Part shown: in pieces, positions 7,707-16,279 of the stretch
How the letters are laid out: every line of letters starts with the position of its first letter
Numbering within the stretch: position 1 is the stretch's first letter
Program-made: the position numbers and the translations under genes
Notes under the pieces: model-generated
What the model was told of the DNA's origin: nothing
Seen by the model: the letters and a program-made list of their open reading frames with translations, nothing else
Databases searched by the model: none
Source: Streptomyces sp. NBC_01237
GTDB taxonomy: Bacteria; Actinomycetota; Actinomycetes; Streptomycetales; Streptomycetaceae
Reading direction: 5' to 3'
Length of the DNA stretch: 64,000 nucleotides
Assembly: GCF_035917275.1 (NCBI RefSeq)
Contig: NZ_CP108508.1
Span: forward strand, 5,518,001-5,582,000

Positions 7707-8975
7707 GTGGCGTTGGACGAGGCGAGGGCGAGCAGCACGCACGGCGGAGGCTGTACGTGCGGCGACTGCCCGCACGGAGCACGCGAAGGGCACCGGCGCG
7801 CGGTGGCCGCCTTCCTCGCCAAGCGCGACGAACTGGCGGCGGGCAAGGGCCTGCCCGCGGGCGTCGCCCAGTCCGCCTCCGCGTCCCGGCAGTGGGTCTC
7901 CGACGAGCTGACCGAGTCGGCCCGCGCCGTCGCCGAACGCAGCCGCGACGCGGGGGACGCCTGGCTCCACCAGGTCTGGCAGCGCACCCTGCTCATCGTC
8001 TGGGGAGGCATCGCCGTGCTGGTCATCGGCGAGAGCGTCACCGCGATCGGTGCGGGCTGGTCCACCGCCCGCACCGCGGGCCTGGTCGCCGGACTGGCCA
8101 CCGCGGCGCTGCTGACCGGCGCCGCCCGCCTCCACCGGGCCCGCGGCGGCCTGCTCGCCCCGCTGATCGGGGAGGACAACCGGCTCTCCACGTCACGGAC
8201 GGTCGCCGCCTCCTGGGTGCTGCTCGCCGTGTTCTCCGTGCTCGTCCTCGCCCTCCAGCTGGCGGGCGCCTCCGACCACGGGGACCGGGACGCCCTGATC
8301 GAGGGGCTGGACCTGGTGCGGTCCGCCGGAGTGCTCACGGTGCTCGCGCTGGTCTGCGCCGTGGCCGTCGTCGTCCGCCAGGTCGTGACCGTACGGGTGC
8401 TGGGGCAGCGGTTGCAGAAACTGCGGGCCGACCGGCCGCGCGCCGCCGATCTGCTGACCGACGACTCGGGGCGCGGCAGCTTCACCGATGTGCAGTACGT
8501 GCTGGTCAGCGCCGTCGCCGTACTGTTCTCCGGAGTCCGTCTGGCCCGCCGCCCCGAGCAACTGCCCGACCTGCCGTGGGGCCTGGCGCTCCTGGTCGCG
8601 GTGTCCGCGGCGACCTACTTCGCCGGGAAGTACGCGGAAGGCGGCCGTCCGGTCGTCCTGTCCGTCGTCCGGACCCGGGAGGCCGGGGATCTGGACGCCC
8701 CGATCCGTACCGGGGACGACATCGAGATCCGCGGCGCGGGTTTCGTACCGCCCGGTGCGGGCAGCCCGGACCGGCTGGCCCGGATGGTCGTCAGGATCGG
8801 CCGCGTCCATGTCCATGTCCCGCTGATCCCGGTCGCCGGGGGCTTCGACAATCCGACCGATACGGTGCTCACCGTGCCGGTGCCGGTGGAGGTCGAGCCG
8901 GGGGTGGTGGACGTGCAGGTCGTGACCGCCGCCGGGGTGGAGACCAACCGCTTCCCGATCGACGTCACGGACTGA
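7707..8975 (+). CDS. Multi-pass membrane protein of unknown function with TIG-like C-terminal domain
   Basis: The 422-aa product is not recognised. A cytoplasmic N-terminal region carries a Cys-rich patch (GGGCTCGDCPHG) and a helical AVAAFLAKRDEL stretch. Six probable membrane helices lie at roughly residues 92-115, 120-138, 155-178, 195-215, 255-275 and 285-305. The C-terminal 110 residues (DDIEIRGAGFVPP to the end) look like an all-beta TIG/IPT-type domain. GTG 7707 is chosen because it opens directly on the conserved-looking N terminus with an AGGGCGG-like ribosome site; the frame runs further upstream, into the preceding gene. Confidence 0.55.
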   Translation: MALDEARASSTHGGGCTCGDCPHGAREGHRRAVAAFLAKRDELAAGKGLPAGVAQSASASRQWVSDELTESARAVAERSRDAGDAWLHQVWQRTLLIVWGGIAVLVIGESVTAIGAGWSTARTAGLVAGLATAALLTGAARLHRARGGLLAPLIGEDNRLSTSRTVAASWVLLAVFSVLVLALQLAGASDHGDRDALIEGLDLVRSAGVLTVLALVCAVAVVVRQVVTVRVLGQRLQKLRADRPRAADLLTDDSGRGSFTDVQYVLVSAVAVLFSGVRLARRPEQLPDLPWGLALLVAVSAATYFAGKYAEGGRPVVLSVVRTREAGDLDAPIRTGDDIEIRGAGFVPPGAGSPDRLARMVVRIGRVHVHVPLIPVAGGFDNPTDTVLTVPVPVEVEPGVVDVQVVTAAGVETNRFPIDVTD

Positions 8976-9029
8976 CCCCACGGATCACGTCATGGATCAC
9001 CGCACGCACTGACCTCACGGATCACGTCA
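8971..9029. repeat. 22-bp direct repeat overlapping a stop codon
   Basis: Two 22-bp copies (8971-8992 and 9008-9029, one mismatch) 37 bp apart; the first contains the stop codon of the membrane protein gene. Confidence 0.75.
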
Positions 9030-9057
9030 CGTCACGGGCTGACACTCCGGCCCGGCG

Positions 9058-9099
9058 CTCCGGCCCTGTGTCTCCGGGCCTGTGTCTCCGGGCCGGTGC
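9058..9099. repeat. 14-bp tandem repeat, three copies
   Basis: Units close to CTCCGGGCCTGTGT at 9058-9071, 9072-9085 and 9086-9099 in the spacer before the DoxX gene. Confidence 0.75.
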
Positions 9100-9201
9100 C
9101 GCCCGGCCTCGGGTGCGTCCGGTTGAACCGCCTCCCTGGTGAGCATCGCGTTTCCGGCGTACGTATGGTCTGGTGACGGGCAATCGGAGAGTGGGGCAGT
9201 G

Positions 9202-9711
9202 ATGCATGGCTACGGCGGCAATACGTACGGTCTGAGCGAGCCGAGGACCCTTCGCGAGCGGGCACGGGAGTACGCCCTGCTGCCGCTGCGGGTCTTCCTC
9301 GGCGTCACCTTCGTCTACGCGGGGCTCGACAAACTGACCGACAGCGCGTTCATGTCCGCGAGCGGCGCCGGATCCATCGGCGAGACGATGAACGCGGTGC
9401 GCGACTCCGCCGCCGTTCCGGGCCTCGTCGATCTGGCGCTGAAGAGCCCCGAGGGCTTCGGCTACGCCATCGCGATCGGTGAACTGCTCGTCGGCCTCGG
9501 CACCCTCGTCGGGCTCTGGGCGCGGCTGGCCGCGGTCGGCGGCGCGCTGATCTCGCTGAGCCTCTGGCTGACCGTGAGCTGGCAGACCACTCCGTACTAC
9601 TACGGCAACGACCTGGTCTACCTCATGGCCTGGCTGCCGCTGGTGCTCGCGGGCGCCGCCGTGTTCTCCGCGGACAGCTTCCGCGCGTCCTTGCGCCGCC
9701 GGAACCTGTAG
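9202..9711 (+). CDS. DoxX family membrane protein
   Basis: The 169-aa product has four predicted membrane helices. The first (LPLRVFLGVTFVYAGLDKL) carries the R-x-x-x-G-x-x-F pattern typical of DoxX proteins, and the third (IAIGELLVGLGTLVGLWARL) carries the usual GE-x-L-x-G-x-x-L-x-x-G signature. The family is linked to redox and sulfur stress in mycobacteria, with no fixed reaction. ATG 9202 is taken as start; an adjacent GTG at 9199 is in frame. The 3' end overlaps the convergent small gene at 9618-9881 by 94 bp. Confidence 0.8.
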   Translation: MHGYGGNTYGLSEPRTLRERAREYALLPLRVFLGVTFVYAGLDKLTDSAFMSASGAGSIGETMNAVRDSAAVPGLVDLALKSPEGFGYAIAIGELLVGLGTLVGLWARLAAVGGALISLSLWLTVSWQTTPYYYGNDLVYLMAWLPLVLAGAAVFSADSFRASLRRRNL

Positions 9712-9881
9712 GCCACCCACGTCACGGTGGCGGCCAGCCACAGGCCACCGAAGAACAGCGGGAAGAAGAAGGTCCAGGGGACGTTCCAGGCTCCTGTCGC
9801 GTCGGCCGCGTAACCGCCGGCCAGGCCGAGCATCGCCAGGCCCGCCACCGCGCGGCCGGGCCGGAACTCATGAATCAGCAC
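9618..9881 (-). CDS. Small two-helix membrane protein, coupled to the PspC/LiaF-like gene
   Basis: The 87-aa product has two hydrophobic segments (AVAGLAMLGLAGGYAA and TFFFPLFFGGLWLAATVTWV) followed by the basic stretch YRFRRRKDARK. The family is not recognised. Its GTG start at 9881 overlaps the end of the upstream PspC gene by 14 bp, which points to translational coupling. It overlaps the 3' end of the convergent DoxX gene by 94 bp, unusual enough that the call is only moderately sure. Confidence 0.55.
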   Translation of the reverse strand: MLIHEFRPGRAVAGLAMLGLAGGYAADATGAWNVPWTFFFPLFFGGLWLAATVTWVAYRFRRRKDARKLSAENTAAPASTSGSQAMR

Positions 9882-11214
9882 GGGTTACCTCCACCTGTCC
9901 GATGCCCATCTCCAGTCTCAGCTCGACCGTGCCGGCCGGCTCGGCGCCCTTGGGCGGGGCGAAGGTGCGCTCGGTCTTCAGGTCCGACTCGATGCGCACG
10001 CCCTCGCGCGGTGGGGCCGACATCAGCCGGATGTCCCCGAGGCCCGCCTCGGCGTGCACCTTCACCGTCACGCCCTCGGGGACGACGACGGCGGCCCGGC
10101 CCGCCCCGACCTCCAGCCGGGTGCTGAGGGTGTCGCCCCGGGCGACCGTGACCCCGGACAGATCGAGCCGGGCGTCCCCCGTGCCCAGCTCGTAGCGCGG
10201 CTGGACCGCGGCGACGGAGGCGGGGGTCCACTCCTTGCGGATCCAGTCCGTGCCGATGTCCTTCGGCACCGCCGAGGCGCCCGCCAGCAGCCCGGCGGTG
10301 ATCATCGCCATCAGGATCGTGCCGAAACCGGTCCGGCCCAGGAACGAAGCGACCACCAGGCCGAGACCGAACACCGCGAGCGCGGCGGCGAGCCCGATCT
10401 CCAGGGCCGTCCCCAGCGGCTGCGAATCCCAGCTCAGTCCCGTACCCAGGCCCCCGGCGATCAGGGCCAGGAGGAGGACGAGACCGCCGATCGAGCGCGG
10501 GCCGCGGTTACCGGGGGCCTGCCCCGGCGGCCGGAACGGCGCGTCCGCCGTCGCCCGGCGCGGTCGCGCGGCCCGCGAGTCGAGCGCGGTGTCCGCCGGA
10601 CCCCACAGATAGCCGGCCCCCACCGGCCCCGAGGTCCCGTCCTTGACGATCGGGTCCCGCCACCAGGACGGGCTGCCCGGCGTCGGCGGCGCCTTCACCT
10701 CGGGCGGCGCCGTACCGAGGCCACCGGCGTGCGGGGCACCGGCGGCCGGGCTCTGGGCACCCGCCGTGTCCAGCGGGTCCTCCGGCGCCGCGGTCCTGCG
10801 GTGCTGCGTCCACACCGAGAAGCCGACGACGGCCAGCGACAGCATCGAGGCGAACGCCAGCACTCCGCCGTTGCCCAGCATCGACAGGAACAGCCCGCAG
10901 CCGATCAGCGCCAGCAGCAGCGCGACCAGCGACGCGCCCTCGACCCGGCCCGACAGAAGCCTGCGCGCCTCGTTCTCCTCCTCGCCCTCCACGGGGAGCA
11001 GCAGCCAGGCGAAGCCGTAGAAGATCAGGCCGATACCGCCGGTCACCGCGAGCACACCGATCACGATCCGGAAGATCACCGGGTCCACGTCGCAGTACCG
11101 CCCGAGGCCGCCGCACACCCCGGCCACCACTTTCTGCCGCGGGCTGCGGCGCAGCTGCGGTTTCGGTTCGCCTGGGGGTGCGACGCCGGGGGCGGCGTCC
11201 TGAGGAGCGGTCAT
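9868..11214 (-). CDS. PspC-domain membrane protein with LiaF-like C-terminal domain
   Basis: The 448-aa product begins with a PspC domain (residues 20-75, VVAGVCGGLGRYCDVDP), followed by several membrane helices, a Pro/Ala-rich loop and two further helix pairs. The last 110 residues (LDLSGVTVARGD to LEMGIGQVEVTR) form a beta-rich, toast-rack/LiaF-like domain. LiaF-type proteins hold a partner histidine kinase inactive until envelope stress. The divergent neighbour is a PspC-fused histidine kinase with its response regulator, which fits that role. ATG 11214 follows a GAGGAGCGG-like context. The function is inferred from architecture and neighbourhood. Confidence 0.75.
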   Translation of the reverse strand: MTAPQDAAPGVAPPGEPKPQLRRSPRQKVVAGVCGGLGRYCDVDPVIFRIVIGVLAVTGGIGLIFYGFAWLLLPVEGEEENEARRLLSGRVEGASLVALLLALIGCGLFLSMLGNGGVLAFASMLSLAVVGFSVWTQHRRTAAPEDPLDTAGAQSPAAGAPHAGGLGTAPPEVKAPPTPGSPSWWRDPIVKDGTSGPVGAGYLWGPADTALDSRAARPRRATADAPFRPPGQAPGNRGPRSIGGLVLLLALIAGGLGTGLSWDSQPLGTALEIGLAAALAVFGLGLVVASFLGRTGFGTILMAMITAGLLAGASAVPKDIGTDWIRKEWTPASVAAVQPRYELGTGDARLDLSGVTVARGDTLSTRLEVGAGRAAVVVPEGVTVKVHAEAGLGDIRLMSAPPREGVRIESDLKTERTFAPPKGAEPAGTVELRLEMGIGQVEVTRADS

Positions 11215-11442
11215 GGCTCCATGGTGACGGCCCGGATGCCCCGGCGGCACCCGCGCCGACCCTGGCCGATCCCTGATTTTGGCCCGTGCGGCCCCTGAGG
11301 GGCGGCCCCGCGGGCGTCCGGGGACGGCCCAGGCGGTGACGAGGAACAGCCCGGGCGGTGTCCGGGGCGCAAGAGCGGCCTCAGGGTCGATTGGGGGGCG
11401 ACCCTGATGCCCCGCGCGGTGCGTCCGTGTGACGATCGACGC

Positions 11443-12729
11443 ATGCCAGCCGCCACCACCCGAGCCGCCAGCTCCCTCGCCTCCGACCCGGAGGAGCCGC
11501 CGCCGCGCAAGCTCTACCGCAGCGCCGACGGACGGCTGCTCGGCGGTGTCGCGCGCGGTCTCGCCGGGCATCTCGGGCTGCCCGTCGCCTGGGTGCGGTT
11601 CGTCTTCCTCGGACTGTTCTTCGCGGACGGCCTCGGCGCCCTGCTGTACGCCGTGTTCTGGATCGTCGTCCCGCTCGGTGTCGGCGGAGTCGACGCACCG
11701 CGCTCCGTCTTCGAGACGGCGCCGGACGGCCGGCGCAGACTCCGCAAGCCCGACAAGGGCCAGGTGTTCGCCCTGGTCGCGCTGCTCTTCGGCGCCCTCA
11801 TCTTCGTCGGCAACGTCGACATGGGCAGCAAGGCCGACCGCTACATCTGGCCCACGCTGCTGATCGGCGCGGGCTCCGTCCTGGTGTGGCGGCAGGCCGA
11901 CAACGCCCGGCGCGCCCGCTGGATGGAGGTCGGCCGCAGCCGCCGCGTGCTGCAACTGGCCCGCGGCCTCGCCGGTGTCGCCCTCGTCGGCCTCGGTCTC
12001 GCCGTCTTCATCGTGGTCCGCGGCTCGGCCGCCCAGCTCGGCAACGTCCTGACCGCCGCCATCGCCGTACTGACCGGAATCGCCCTCCTCGCGGGCCCCT
12101 ACCTGGTCCGGATGACGCAGGACCTCTCCGAGGAACGGCTGATGCGCATCCGGGCCCAGGAGCGCGCCGAGGTCGCCGCGCACGTCCACGACTCCGTCCT
12201 GCACACCCTCACCCTGATCCAGCGCAACGCGGACGACGGCAACGAGGTCCGCAGGCTGGCCCGCGCCCAGGAACGCGAGCTGCGCAACTGGCTGTACAAC
12301 CCCGAGGGCACCGGCAAGGACGAGGACAACGAGCCGTCGAGCCTCGCCGAAGCGGTCAAGCGGGCCGCCGCCGAGGTCGAGGACAAGCACGGCGTACCGC
12401 TGGAGGTCGTCGTCGTCGGCGACTGCCCCCTCGACGACCGGCTCGGCGCCCAGATGCAGGCCGCACGCGAGGCGATGGTCAACGCCGCCAAGTACGGTGG
12501 CGAGGGGGGCGCCGTCCAGGTCTACGCGGAGGTCGAGGGCCGCACGGTCTTCGTCTCCGTACGGGACCGGGGTCCGGGATTCGACCTGGACTCCGTACCG
12601 GGCGACAGAATGGGCGTACGAGAATCAATCATCGGCCGGATGCAGCGCAACGGCGGTACGGCCCGGCTGCGTTCGGTGCCCGGTGGGGGCACGGAAGTCG
12701 AGCTGGAGATGGAAAGGGCGAGCGAATGA
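11443..12729 (+). CDS. Sensor histidine kinase with N-terminal PspC domain
   Basis: The 428-aa product has a PspC domain (residues 22-75, GGVARGLAGHLGLPVAWVRFV), further membrane helices to about residue 225, a dimerisation/phosphoacceptor helix (EVAAHVHDSVLHTL, His near residue 247) of the type paired with LuxR-type regulators, and an ATPase domain with N box AAREAMVNAAKYGG and G box VRDRGPGFDLDSV. It probably senses envelope state and phosphorylates the regulator encoded next. Its stop overlaps the next start (ATGA). GACGAT lies 6 nt before the ATG and no ribosome site is seen, so it may be leaderless. Confidence 0.88.
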   Translation: MPAATTRAASSLASDPEEPPPRKLYRSADGRLLGGVARGLAGHLGLPVAWVRFVFLGLFFADGLGALLYAVFWIVVPLGVGGVDAPRSVFETAPDGRRRLRKPDKGQVFALVALLFGALIFVGNVDMGSKADRYIWPTLLIGAGSVLVWRQADNARRARWMEVGRSRRVLQLARGLAGVALVGLGLAVFIVVRGSAAQLGNVLTAAIAVLTGIALLAGPYLVRMTQDLSEERLMRIRAQERAEVAAHVHDSVLHTLTLIQRNADDGNEVRRLARAQERELRNWLYNPEGTGKDEDNEPSSLAEAVKRAAAEVEDKHGVPLEVVVVGDCPLDDRLGAQMQAAREAMVNAAKYGGEGGAVQVYAEVEGRTVFVSVRDRGPGFDLDSVPGDRMGVRESIIGRMQRNGGTARLRSVPGGGTEVELEMERASE

Positions 12730-13421
12730 CCGAGAACACCGAAGCCACCGGGGGCCCGGAGCGACGGGTACGGGTCGTGCTCGTCGACGACCACCGGATG
12801 TTCCGCACCGGAGTCCAGGCGGAGATCGGCCGCACCGAGGAGACCGGGGTCGAGGTCATCGGTGAGGCCGCCGACGTCGACCAGGCGGTCACCGTCATCA
12901 CGGCGACCCGCCCCGAGGTCGTCCTCCTCGACGTCCATCTGCCGGGCGGCGGCGGCGTCGAGGTGCTGCGCCGGTGCGCCTCGATGATGGGGACCGCCGA
13001 GAATCCGGTGCGCTTCCTCGCGCTGTCGGTCTCCGACGCCGCGGAGGACGTCATCGGGGTCATCCGCGGCGGTGCCCGGGGCTATGTCACCAAGACGATC
13101 ACCGGCACCGACCTGATCGACTCGATCTTCCGGGTCCAGGACGGCGACGCGGTGTTCTCCCCGCGACTGGCCGGCTTCGTGCTCGACGCCTTCGCCTCGA
13201 CGGACGCGCCGCCGGTCGACGAGGACCTGGACCGGCTGACCCAGCGGGAGCGCGAGGTCCTGCGGCTGATCGCCCGCGGCTACGCGTACAAGGAGATCGC
13301 CAAGCAGCTCTTCATCTCGGTGAAGACGGTCGAGTCGCACGTCTCCGCGGTGCTGAGGAAGCTCCAGCTCTCCAACCGGCACGAGCTGACCCGGTGGGCG
13401 ACGGCGCGACGGCTGGTCTGA
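12726..13421 (+). CDS. Two-component response regulator, NarL/LuxR type
   Basis: The 231-aa product has a receiver domain with the acidic pair in VLVDDHRMFR, phosphoacceptor Asp69 in VVLLDVHLPG, Ser/Thr in LALSVSD and Lys in GYVTKTITG. A LuxR-type HTH (residues 172-224, LTQREREVLRLIARG) follows. It overlaps the kinase gene by 4 bp, so the two are co-translated partners. Together with the divergent PspC/LiaF-like gene they resemble a LiaFSR three-component envelope-stress system. Targets are unknown. Confidence 0.92.
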   Translation: MTENTEATGGPERRVRVVLVDDHRMFRTGVQAEIGRTEETGVEVIGEAADVDQAVTVITATRPEVVLLDVHLPGGGGVEVLRRCASMMGTAENPVRFLALSVSDAAEDVIGVIRGGARGYVTKTITGTDLIDSIFRVQDGDAVFSPRLAGFVLDAFASTDAPPVDEDLDRLTQREREVLRLIARGYAYKEIAKQLFISVKTVESHVSAVLRKLQLSNRHELTRWATARRLV

Positions 13422-13444
13422 GCCGGGCCCCGGGGGGTGTACGT

Positions 13445-13527
13445 CACGCATCCGGGGGCCGCCACGCGTCCCGGGGCCCGTCACGCGTCCCGGGGGGTGC
13501 CCGTCACGCGTCCCGGGGGGTGCCGTC
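13445..13527. repeat. Imperfect tandem repeats, unit about 18-23 bp
   Basis: Four copies of a unit beginning CACGCGTCCCGGGG start at 13445, 13463, 13482 and 13505, in the spacer between the convergent response regulator and GNAT genes. Confidence 0.75.
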
Positions 13528-13534
13528 CGCCGGG

Positions 13535-14320
13535 TCAGCCGGCTGCGGGGGTGAGCGAGATGTTCAGCTTCTCGCCGATCCGGCGGTAGCCGACGCCCGC
13601 GTAGATCCGCTCCACGTCGTCGTCGCCCGGCTCCAGCCAGACGGTGCGGCAGCCCCGGTCGAAGGCCGTCGCCGTCAGCCAGGCGGAGAGCGCCGCGCCG
13701 ATGCCGCGACGCCGGAAGGCGGCGGCGACGGCCAGACCGGTCAGTTCGCTGAGACCGTCGACCACGAGGGAGCAGCCGCCCGCACCGGCGGGGTCCGGGC
13801 CGAGCGTGGCCAGGGCCACGACGCCGCCGTCCGACGCCGACGTCCGCAGCCAGCCGGCCATCCCCTCCTCGGGTTCGCCCTCGCCGCCGAAGCCCTGGTG
13901 CTGGACGCGGGCGGCGTCGGTGAACTCCGCCTCGGTGGCCGGCACCGCGATCCGGAGCCCGTCCACCGGCTTGGGCGCAAGCAGCGCACCGGGCGCGCAG
14001 GCCAGGATCGGGGCCCGGTTCTCCACGGTGAAACCGGCGGCCAGCAGAGCGGGTTCGACCGCCGGTGCCCAGTCCGGCAGGAATTCGAGCCGGGGCAGCC
14101 GCTCCCGCTCGCGGAACGCGCCGATCAGGGCCGTCACCTCCGCCGCGGTCGGCTCGGCACCCCGGTCGGGGATGGCGTAGTTGGCGTACTTCAGCTCCCA
14201 GAGCGGGTTGTGCCGGACCGTGAAAGGCCCCACGCGGTAGTGGTCGGGGGAGCGCAGGGCGAGCGTGCGGGCGTAGTCCTGGACGTCGATGTCCATCGGC
14301 GTACGGGAGTCCATCGGCAT
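13535..14320 (-). CDS. GNAT family N-acetyltransferase
   Basis: The 261-aa product has a C-terminal GNAT domain with the acetyl-CoA pyrophosphate loop AAFRRRGIGAALSAWL preceded by the beta-4 strand SELTGLAVAA, and a terminal strand IYAGVGYRRIGEKLNIS typical of the fold. The N-terminal 110 residues are likely a degenerate second GNAT-like half. The substrate is unknown. GAAGGA lies 7 nt before ATG 14320, which decides the start over the internal ATG at 14296. Confidence 0.8.
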   Translation of the reverse strand: MPMDSRTPMDIDVQDYARTLALRSPDHYRVGPFTVRHNPLWELKYANYAIPDRGAEPTAAEVTALIGAFRERERLPRLEFLPDWAPAVEPALLAAGFTVENRAPILACAPGALLAPKPVDGLRIAVPATEAEFTDAARVQHQGFGGEGEPEEGMAGWLRTSASDGGVVALATLGPDPAGAGGCSLVVDGLSELTGLAVAAAFRRRGIGAALSAWLTATAFDRGCRTVWLEPGDDDVERIYAGVGYRRIGEKLNISLTPAAG

Positions 14321-14359
14321 ACGGGTGTCCTTCGGCGGTTCCGGTGTCGGCGCCGGGGA

Positions 14360-15427
14360 CTATGCCACCCGGGTGGCTCCGGCGAAAGGCATTTGATCGA
14401 TGGGCGCGATGCGGACCGGGGCGCCGGGGCGCGGGGCGTGGATCATCCGGCCGCCGCCGACGTAGAGCCCAACATGGCTGATCCCGGAGTAGAAGAACAC
14501 CAGGTCACCGGGGGCAAGTTCGGAGCGGGAGACCCGCTGTCCGGCGTTGATCTGGGTGTAGGTGGTGCGGGGCAGCGAGACACCGGCCGAGCGCCAGGCG
14601 GCCTGGGTGAGGCCGGAGCAGTCGAACGAGGAGGGGCCGGTGGCGCCCCAGACGTACGGCTTGCCGATCGCCCCGTACGCGAAGTCGACGGCCTGCGCGG
14701 CACGGGCGTCGGGGGCGGTGGCCGAGCCGCGCGGGATGCCGCGGCCGGTGGGGGCGGTGCCGCCGTGGCGGGCGTCGGCCGAGCGCTCGTGGTCGGCGCG
14801 CTGGGCGTCGGTCAGGGTGTCCAGGAGCCGCCGGGCGTCGGCCAGTTTGGTGCGGATCGCCGCCCTGTGCTTCTTCAGCTCCGCCTGGCGGGCGGCAAGG
14901 CTGCCGAGCTCCTTCTCGGCCCTCGCCCGGATGTGGGCGACCGCGGTGATCTGCCGGCGGATCCCGTTGACCGCCCCCGCCTGCCGGTCACCGGCCCGGT
15001 CCAGGAAGGCGGCGCGTTGCAGGTACTGGTCGGGGTCGGAGGACAGGGCCAGCTGGACGGCGGGGGAGAGGCCGCCGCTGCGGTACTGCGCGGTGGCCAG
15101 CGCACCGAGGGCGTGGCGCGAGGTGTTGAGACGTGCGGTCCGGCGGGCGGCCTCGTCGCGCAGGGCGTCGACGGACTTCGCGTTCGCGGTCGCCCGCTCC
15201 TTCGCTCCGTTGTACTTCTCGGTGGCGACCTCCGCGTCGTGGTACAGCCGGTCCACCTTGGCGTTGACCTGGGCGGGAGTGGCCAGGGGCTCGGCGTGGG
15301 CGGCGCCGGTGGCGGTGGTGGCGGTCGCCGCCCCGGCGAGTGCCAGGGTGGCTGCGGTGCGGGCAGCAGGGCCGCTGAACGGGCGCTGCTTGGGTTTCCG
15401 GTGAGCGGATTTCCGGTGCGCGGCCAC
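14360..15427 (-). CDS. Secreted NlpC/P60 peptidoglycan endopeptidase (paralogue 1)
   Basis: The 355-aa product has a Sec signal peptide (Lys/Arg-rich start, Ala/Thr core, cleavage after GAAHA), a coiled-coil region to about residue 220 (RLYHDAEVATEKYNGAKERA onward), a linker, and a C-terminal NlpC/P60 domain. The catalytic Cys is in SSFDCSGLTQ, the His in ISHVGLY and the third polar residue in MIHAPRPG. It should cut the peptide stems of peptidoglycan. GTG 15427 is chosen with AGGAAGGA about 11 nt upstream. It closely resembles the gene at 16280-17440. The leader is highly structured but lacks the GAATC boxes of ydaO. Confidence 0.88.
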   Translation of the reverse strand: MAAHRKSAHRKPKQRPFSGPAARTAATLALAGAATATTATGAAHAEPLATPAQVNAKVDRLYHDAEVATEKYNGAKERATANAKSVDALRDEAARRTARLNTSRHALGALATAQYRSGGLSPAVQLALSSDPDQYLQRAAFLDRAGDRQAGAVNGIRRQITAVAHIRARAEKELGSLAARQAELKKHRAAIRTKLADARRLLDTLTDAQRADHERSADARHGGTAPTGRGIPRGSATAPDARAAQAVDFAYGAIGKPYVWGATGPSSFDCSGLTQAAWRSAGVSLPRTTYTQINAGQRVSRSELAPGDLVFFYSGISHVGLYVGGGRMIHAPRPGAPVRIAPIDQMPFAGATRVA

Positions 15428-15484
15428 GAGGGCTGCATCCTTCCTGTCGGCTGCCCGCCGGGGGCTACCGACGGGCCCGCGAGG

Positions 15485-15587
15485 TCCGGCGGCGGAACAC
15501 CACAGGGAAGTGGCCCGCCGCCGGATCCCGCGGCGCGGTGACCGGATGCCGCTCCTGACGCGAAGCGGCGCTGGAGCGCCGGTCACC
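15485..15587 (-). promoter_or_regulatory. Structured 5' leader of NlpC/P60 paralogue 1
   Basis: Two strong inverted repeats: an 11-bp perfect stem (15485-15495 and 15515-15525) and a 9-bp closing stem (15537-15545 and 15579-15587) enclosing a further GCCGCT/AGCGGC stem. They lie 58-160 nt before the start. No riboswitch class was recognised. Confidence 0.5.
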
Positions 15588-15780
15588 TGGAAGGGACGCT
15601 AAGCCCGGGGCACGGAAAAGGTTCGTCATGACAGTTATTGCCCACATGTGGCGTTTCGTTATGGCGAAGCGACCGGAAATACTGCCACAGAGGCAGGCAA
15701 TTCGTACTGGTTCGGGCGAAGTTCGCAAGGAAGCGGCAAGGATGCCGCACCTGGCTGTGAGGTGGTGCTATGGCCGGGGC

Positions 15781-15786
15781 TAGGCT
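15781..15786 (+). promoter_or_regulatory. Candidate -10 hexamer TAGGCT
   Basis: TAGGCT ends 8 nt before the ATG at 15795, so transcripts would have little or no leader. A GGAG is also present, so ribosome binding is not excluded. No clear -35. Confidence 0.3.
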
Positions 15787-15794
15787 GCGGAGCC

Positions 15795-16148
15795 ATGGAC
15801 GTACTCATCAATGCCTTCGTCGCCCTGCACATCATCGGTATCGCCTCGCTGCTGGGCGGCTTCCTGACCCAGATGAAGGCGATGGGCGCGGGCACGGCCC
15901 GTTTCGTGCCGGCCATGCTGCACGGCGCGCTGACGATGCTGGTCACCGGCATAGCCCTGGTCGGGCTCAACCAGGCCGACGACCAGACCGTGAACAACAT
16001 CAAGATCGGCGTGAAGATGCTGATCCTGGTCGTCATCCTCGCGCTCGTCTACATCAAGCGGGACGAGGAGAAGGTCGACAAGGGTGCGTTCGCCGCGGTG
16101 GGCGGGCTGACGGTGGCCAACATCTTCATCGCCACGCTCTGGACCTGA
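15795..16148 (+). CDS. Small four-helix membrane protein, function unknown
   Basis: The 117-aa product has four predicted membrane helices (roughly residues 5-22, 36-58, 68-86 and 95-115) with few loops; the Lys/Asp/Glu cluster IKRDEEKVDKG lies between helices 3 and 4. It resembles conserved actinobacterial integral membrane proteins with no known role. ATG 15795 is the first start consistent with the hydrophobic N terminus. It lies between, and convergent with one of, two cell-wall hydrolase genes, but no functional link can be shown. Confidence 0.7.
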   Translation: MDVLINAFVALHIIGIASLLGGFLTQMKAMGAGTARFVPAMLHGALTMLVTGIALVGLNQADDQTVNNIKIGVKMLILVVILALVYIKRDEEKVDKGAFAAVGGLTVANIFIATLWT

Positions 16149-16209
16149 GCGGCGTCTCCTGACCGCTGCGGCCCGACCGGCCTGAGCGACGGGGCCCGAC
16201 CGGCGCGAT

Positions 16210-16268
16210 CCGGCCCGGCGAGGCAGGGCCCGGCGGTGTCGCCGGCCCGTCGGGCCTCGCCGGGCCGG
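16210..16268. terminator. Bidirectional terminator between convergent genes
   Basis: A 15-bp perfect inverted repeat (16210-16224 and 16254-16268) encloses a further CCGGCG/CGCCGG stem, between the small membrane protein gene and NlpC/P60 paralogue 2. Confidence 0.7.
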
Positions 16269-16279
16269 CCGGGGTGTGA

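Noticed and set aside
13445..13527. Possible CRISPR array
   Set aside because: Repeat spacing of 18-23 bp leaves no spacers and there are no cas genes; simple tandem repeats.
15485..15587. ydaO riboswitch before NlpC/P60 paralogue 1
   Set aside because: The GAATC and GGGGGACC-type blocks are missing; kept only as a structured leader of unknown class.
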